NCBI GenBank assembly: GCA_012523535.1
Contig: JAAYII010000058.1
Location: 1 to 6,744, forward strand
Length of the DNA stretch: 6,744 nt
Reading direction: 5' to 3'
Source: Peptococcaceae bacterium
GTDB taxonomy: Bacteria > Bacillota > Desulfitobacteriia > Desulfitobacteriales > Syntrophobotulaceae
The notes under the pieces are model-generated. The model searched no databases, was not told the DNA's origin, and saw nothing but the letters and a program-made list of their open reading frames with translations. Below are positions 5,979-6,744 of this stretch, piece by piece; the first letter of the stretch is position 1; each line of letters starts with the position of its first letter. Made by a program: the position numbers and the translations under genes.

Positions 5979-6744
5979 TTATATTTCGGCTTCCGCATGC
6001 CGGGCTGCATGACAACAGATATTAACAACAACGGCTGTACCGGCAATATGAGCCGGAAAATAATCGATATTCACCGCTAAGGCCGTAATTCGGCCTCCTA
6101 AACCGCCCGGGCCTATGCCCAGTTTATTAATCTCTACCAGTAAGTCTTTTTCCATTTTGGCATAACGGGGATCCGGGTTATGCTGGCCTATCTGGCGAAG
6201 AGTGGCTTTTTTGGCAATCTGAGCCGCTTTTTCTATCGTTCCTCCTATGCCGACACCAACTATTATCGGTGGACAAGGGTTGGGGCCTGCTAATTTTACT
6301 GTCTCCAAAACAAATTTTTTTACCCCTTCTTCACCCTCAGCCGGCGTCATCATTTTTAAGCGACTCATATTTTCACTGCCAAAACCTTTGCCGGTAACAA
6401 GAAATTTTATGTTTTCTCCCGGTACTAATTCCAGGTGAATAACGGCAGGAGTATTATCTCCGGTATTTTTGCGATCAAAAATGGGGTCCGAAACCAAGGA
6501 TTTACGCAAATACCCTTCTATATAAGCTTCTCTCACTCCCTGGTTTACAGCTTCGTTGAAATCCCCGCCTACAATCCGTACATCTTGACCTAGTTCAACA
6601 AACAAAACTGCCATACCAGTATCTTGGCAAATGGCCATTTTTTCACAGCGCGCTGTCTCATTATTTTCCAAAATCTGTTCCAAAATGGCTCGACCTGTTT
6701 CTGATTCTTCCTGCTGCAAGCCTTGGCGCAAAGCTTCCAGAACG
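5979..6744 (-). CDS. Fumarate hydratase class I (Fe-S), alpha subunit (5' end outside the window)
   Basis: The N-terminal-domain subunit (Pfam PF05681 family) that carries the [4Fe-4S] cluster. The frame stays open to the right edge: upstream of an in-frame TTG at 6731 the codons read V-L-E-A, which continue the usual family sequence, so that TTG is internal and roughly 25-30 N-terminal residues lie outside. Numbering from that TTG, the likely cluster cysteines are C35 in ICQDTG, C153 in GPNPCPP and C239 or C240 in NICCHAARH. Other family blocks are VGGDFNEAVNQGVREAY, KGFGSENMSRLKMMTPAEG and VGVGIGGTIEKAA; these are all intact, and the TAA stop is normal. It is the promoter-proximal partner of the beta subunit, so the operon promoter lies outside the window. 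Cytoplasmic; oxygen-labile Fe-S fumarases of this type fit an anaerobe. The tartrate dehydratase TtdA is a less likely alternative. Confidence 0.93.
   Translation of the reverse strand, partial: VLEALRQGLQQEESETGRAILEQILENNETARCEKMAICQDTGMAVLFVELGQDVRIVGGDFNEAVNQGVREAYIEGYLRKSLVSDPIFDRKNTGDNTPAVIHLELVPGENIKFLVTGKGFGSENMSRLKMMTPAEGEEGVKKFVLETVKLAGPNPCPPIIVGVGIGGTIEKAAQIAKKATLRQIGQHNPDPRYAKMEKDLLVEINKLGIGPGGLGGRITALAVNIDYFPAHIAGTAVVVNICCHAARHAEAEI

Overview
The window looks like ordinary chromosomal DNA from an anaerobic Gram-positive bacterium of the Bacillota, probably a Clostridia/Peptococcaceae-type organism. This rests on a short single-anchor (SipS-type) signal peptidase, strong AAGGAGG-like ribosome binding sites, a two-subunit iron-sulfur (class I) fumarase, a short YtsJ-like malic enzyme and AT-leaning intergenic DNA. 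The taxonomic placement is inferred from gene types, because no marker gene is present. I see no mobile element, CRISPR array or clear novel defence or biosynthetic system.

Layout, left to right. (a) 1-169, minus: the first 56 codons of a gene running off the left edge. It is probably a GAF-domain signalling protein, with a good ribosome binding site. (b) 170-341: AT-rich intergenic DNA with a perfect 10-bp hairpin that probably terminates the next operon. (c) 342-3684, minus: a tight three-gene operon in the order lepB (signal peptidase I), a DUF815-type AAA+ ATPase, then rmuC, with gaps of 19 and 18 bp and a plausible promoter at 3740-3768. (d) 3685-3889: a divergent promoter region, with the lepB promoter on the minus strand and an exact-consensus TTGACA-17-TATAAT promoter on the plus strand. 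(e) 3890-3976: tRNA-Leu(CAG) with encoded CCA, followed by a terminator-like hairpin. (f) 4107-5336, plus: malic enzyme. (g) 5364-5404: a strong hairpin terminator between convergent genes. (h) 5403-6744, minus: fumarase beta subunit, preceded in transcription by the alpha subunit, which is cut by the right edge.

Fumarase (fumarate to malate) and malic enzyme (malate to pyruvate plus CO2 and NAD(P)H) are consecutive steps, so the right half looks like a small C4-dicarboxylate/pyruvate metabolic locus read from two converging transcripts. The left operon combines protein export processing (LepB), an uncharacterised AAA+ ATPase and a membrane-anchored nuclease-like protein (RmuC). The functional link among those three is not evident from sequence. 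The least understood items are the DUF815 ATPase in its operon, a GC-rich perfect inverted repeat inside the fumarase beta gene, and a His replacing the usual Arg in the box E motif of LepB.
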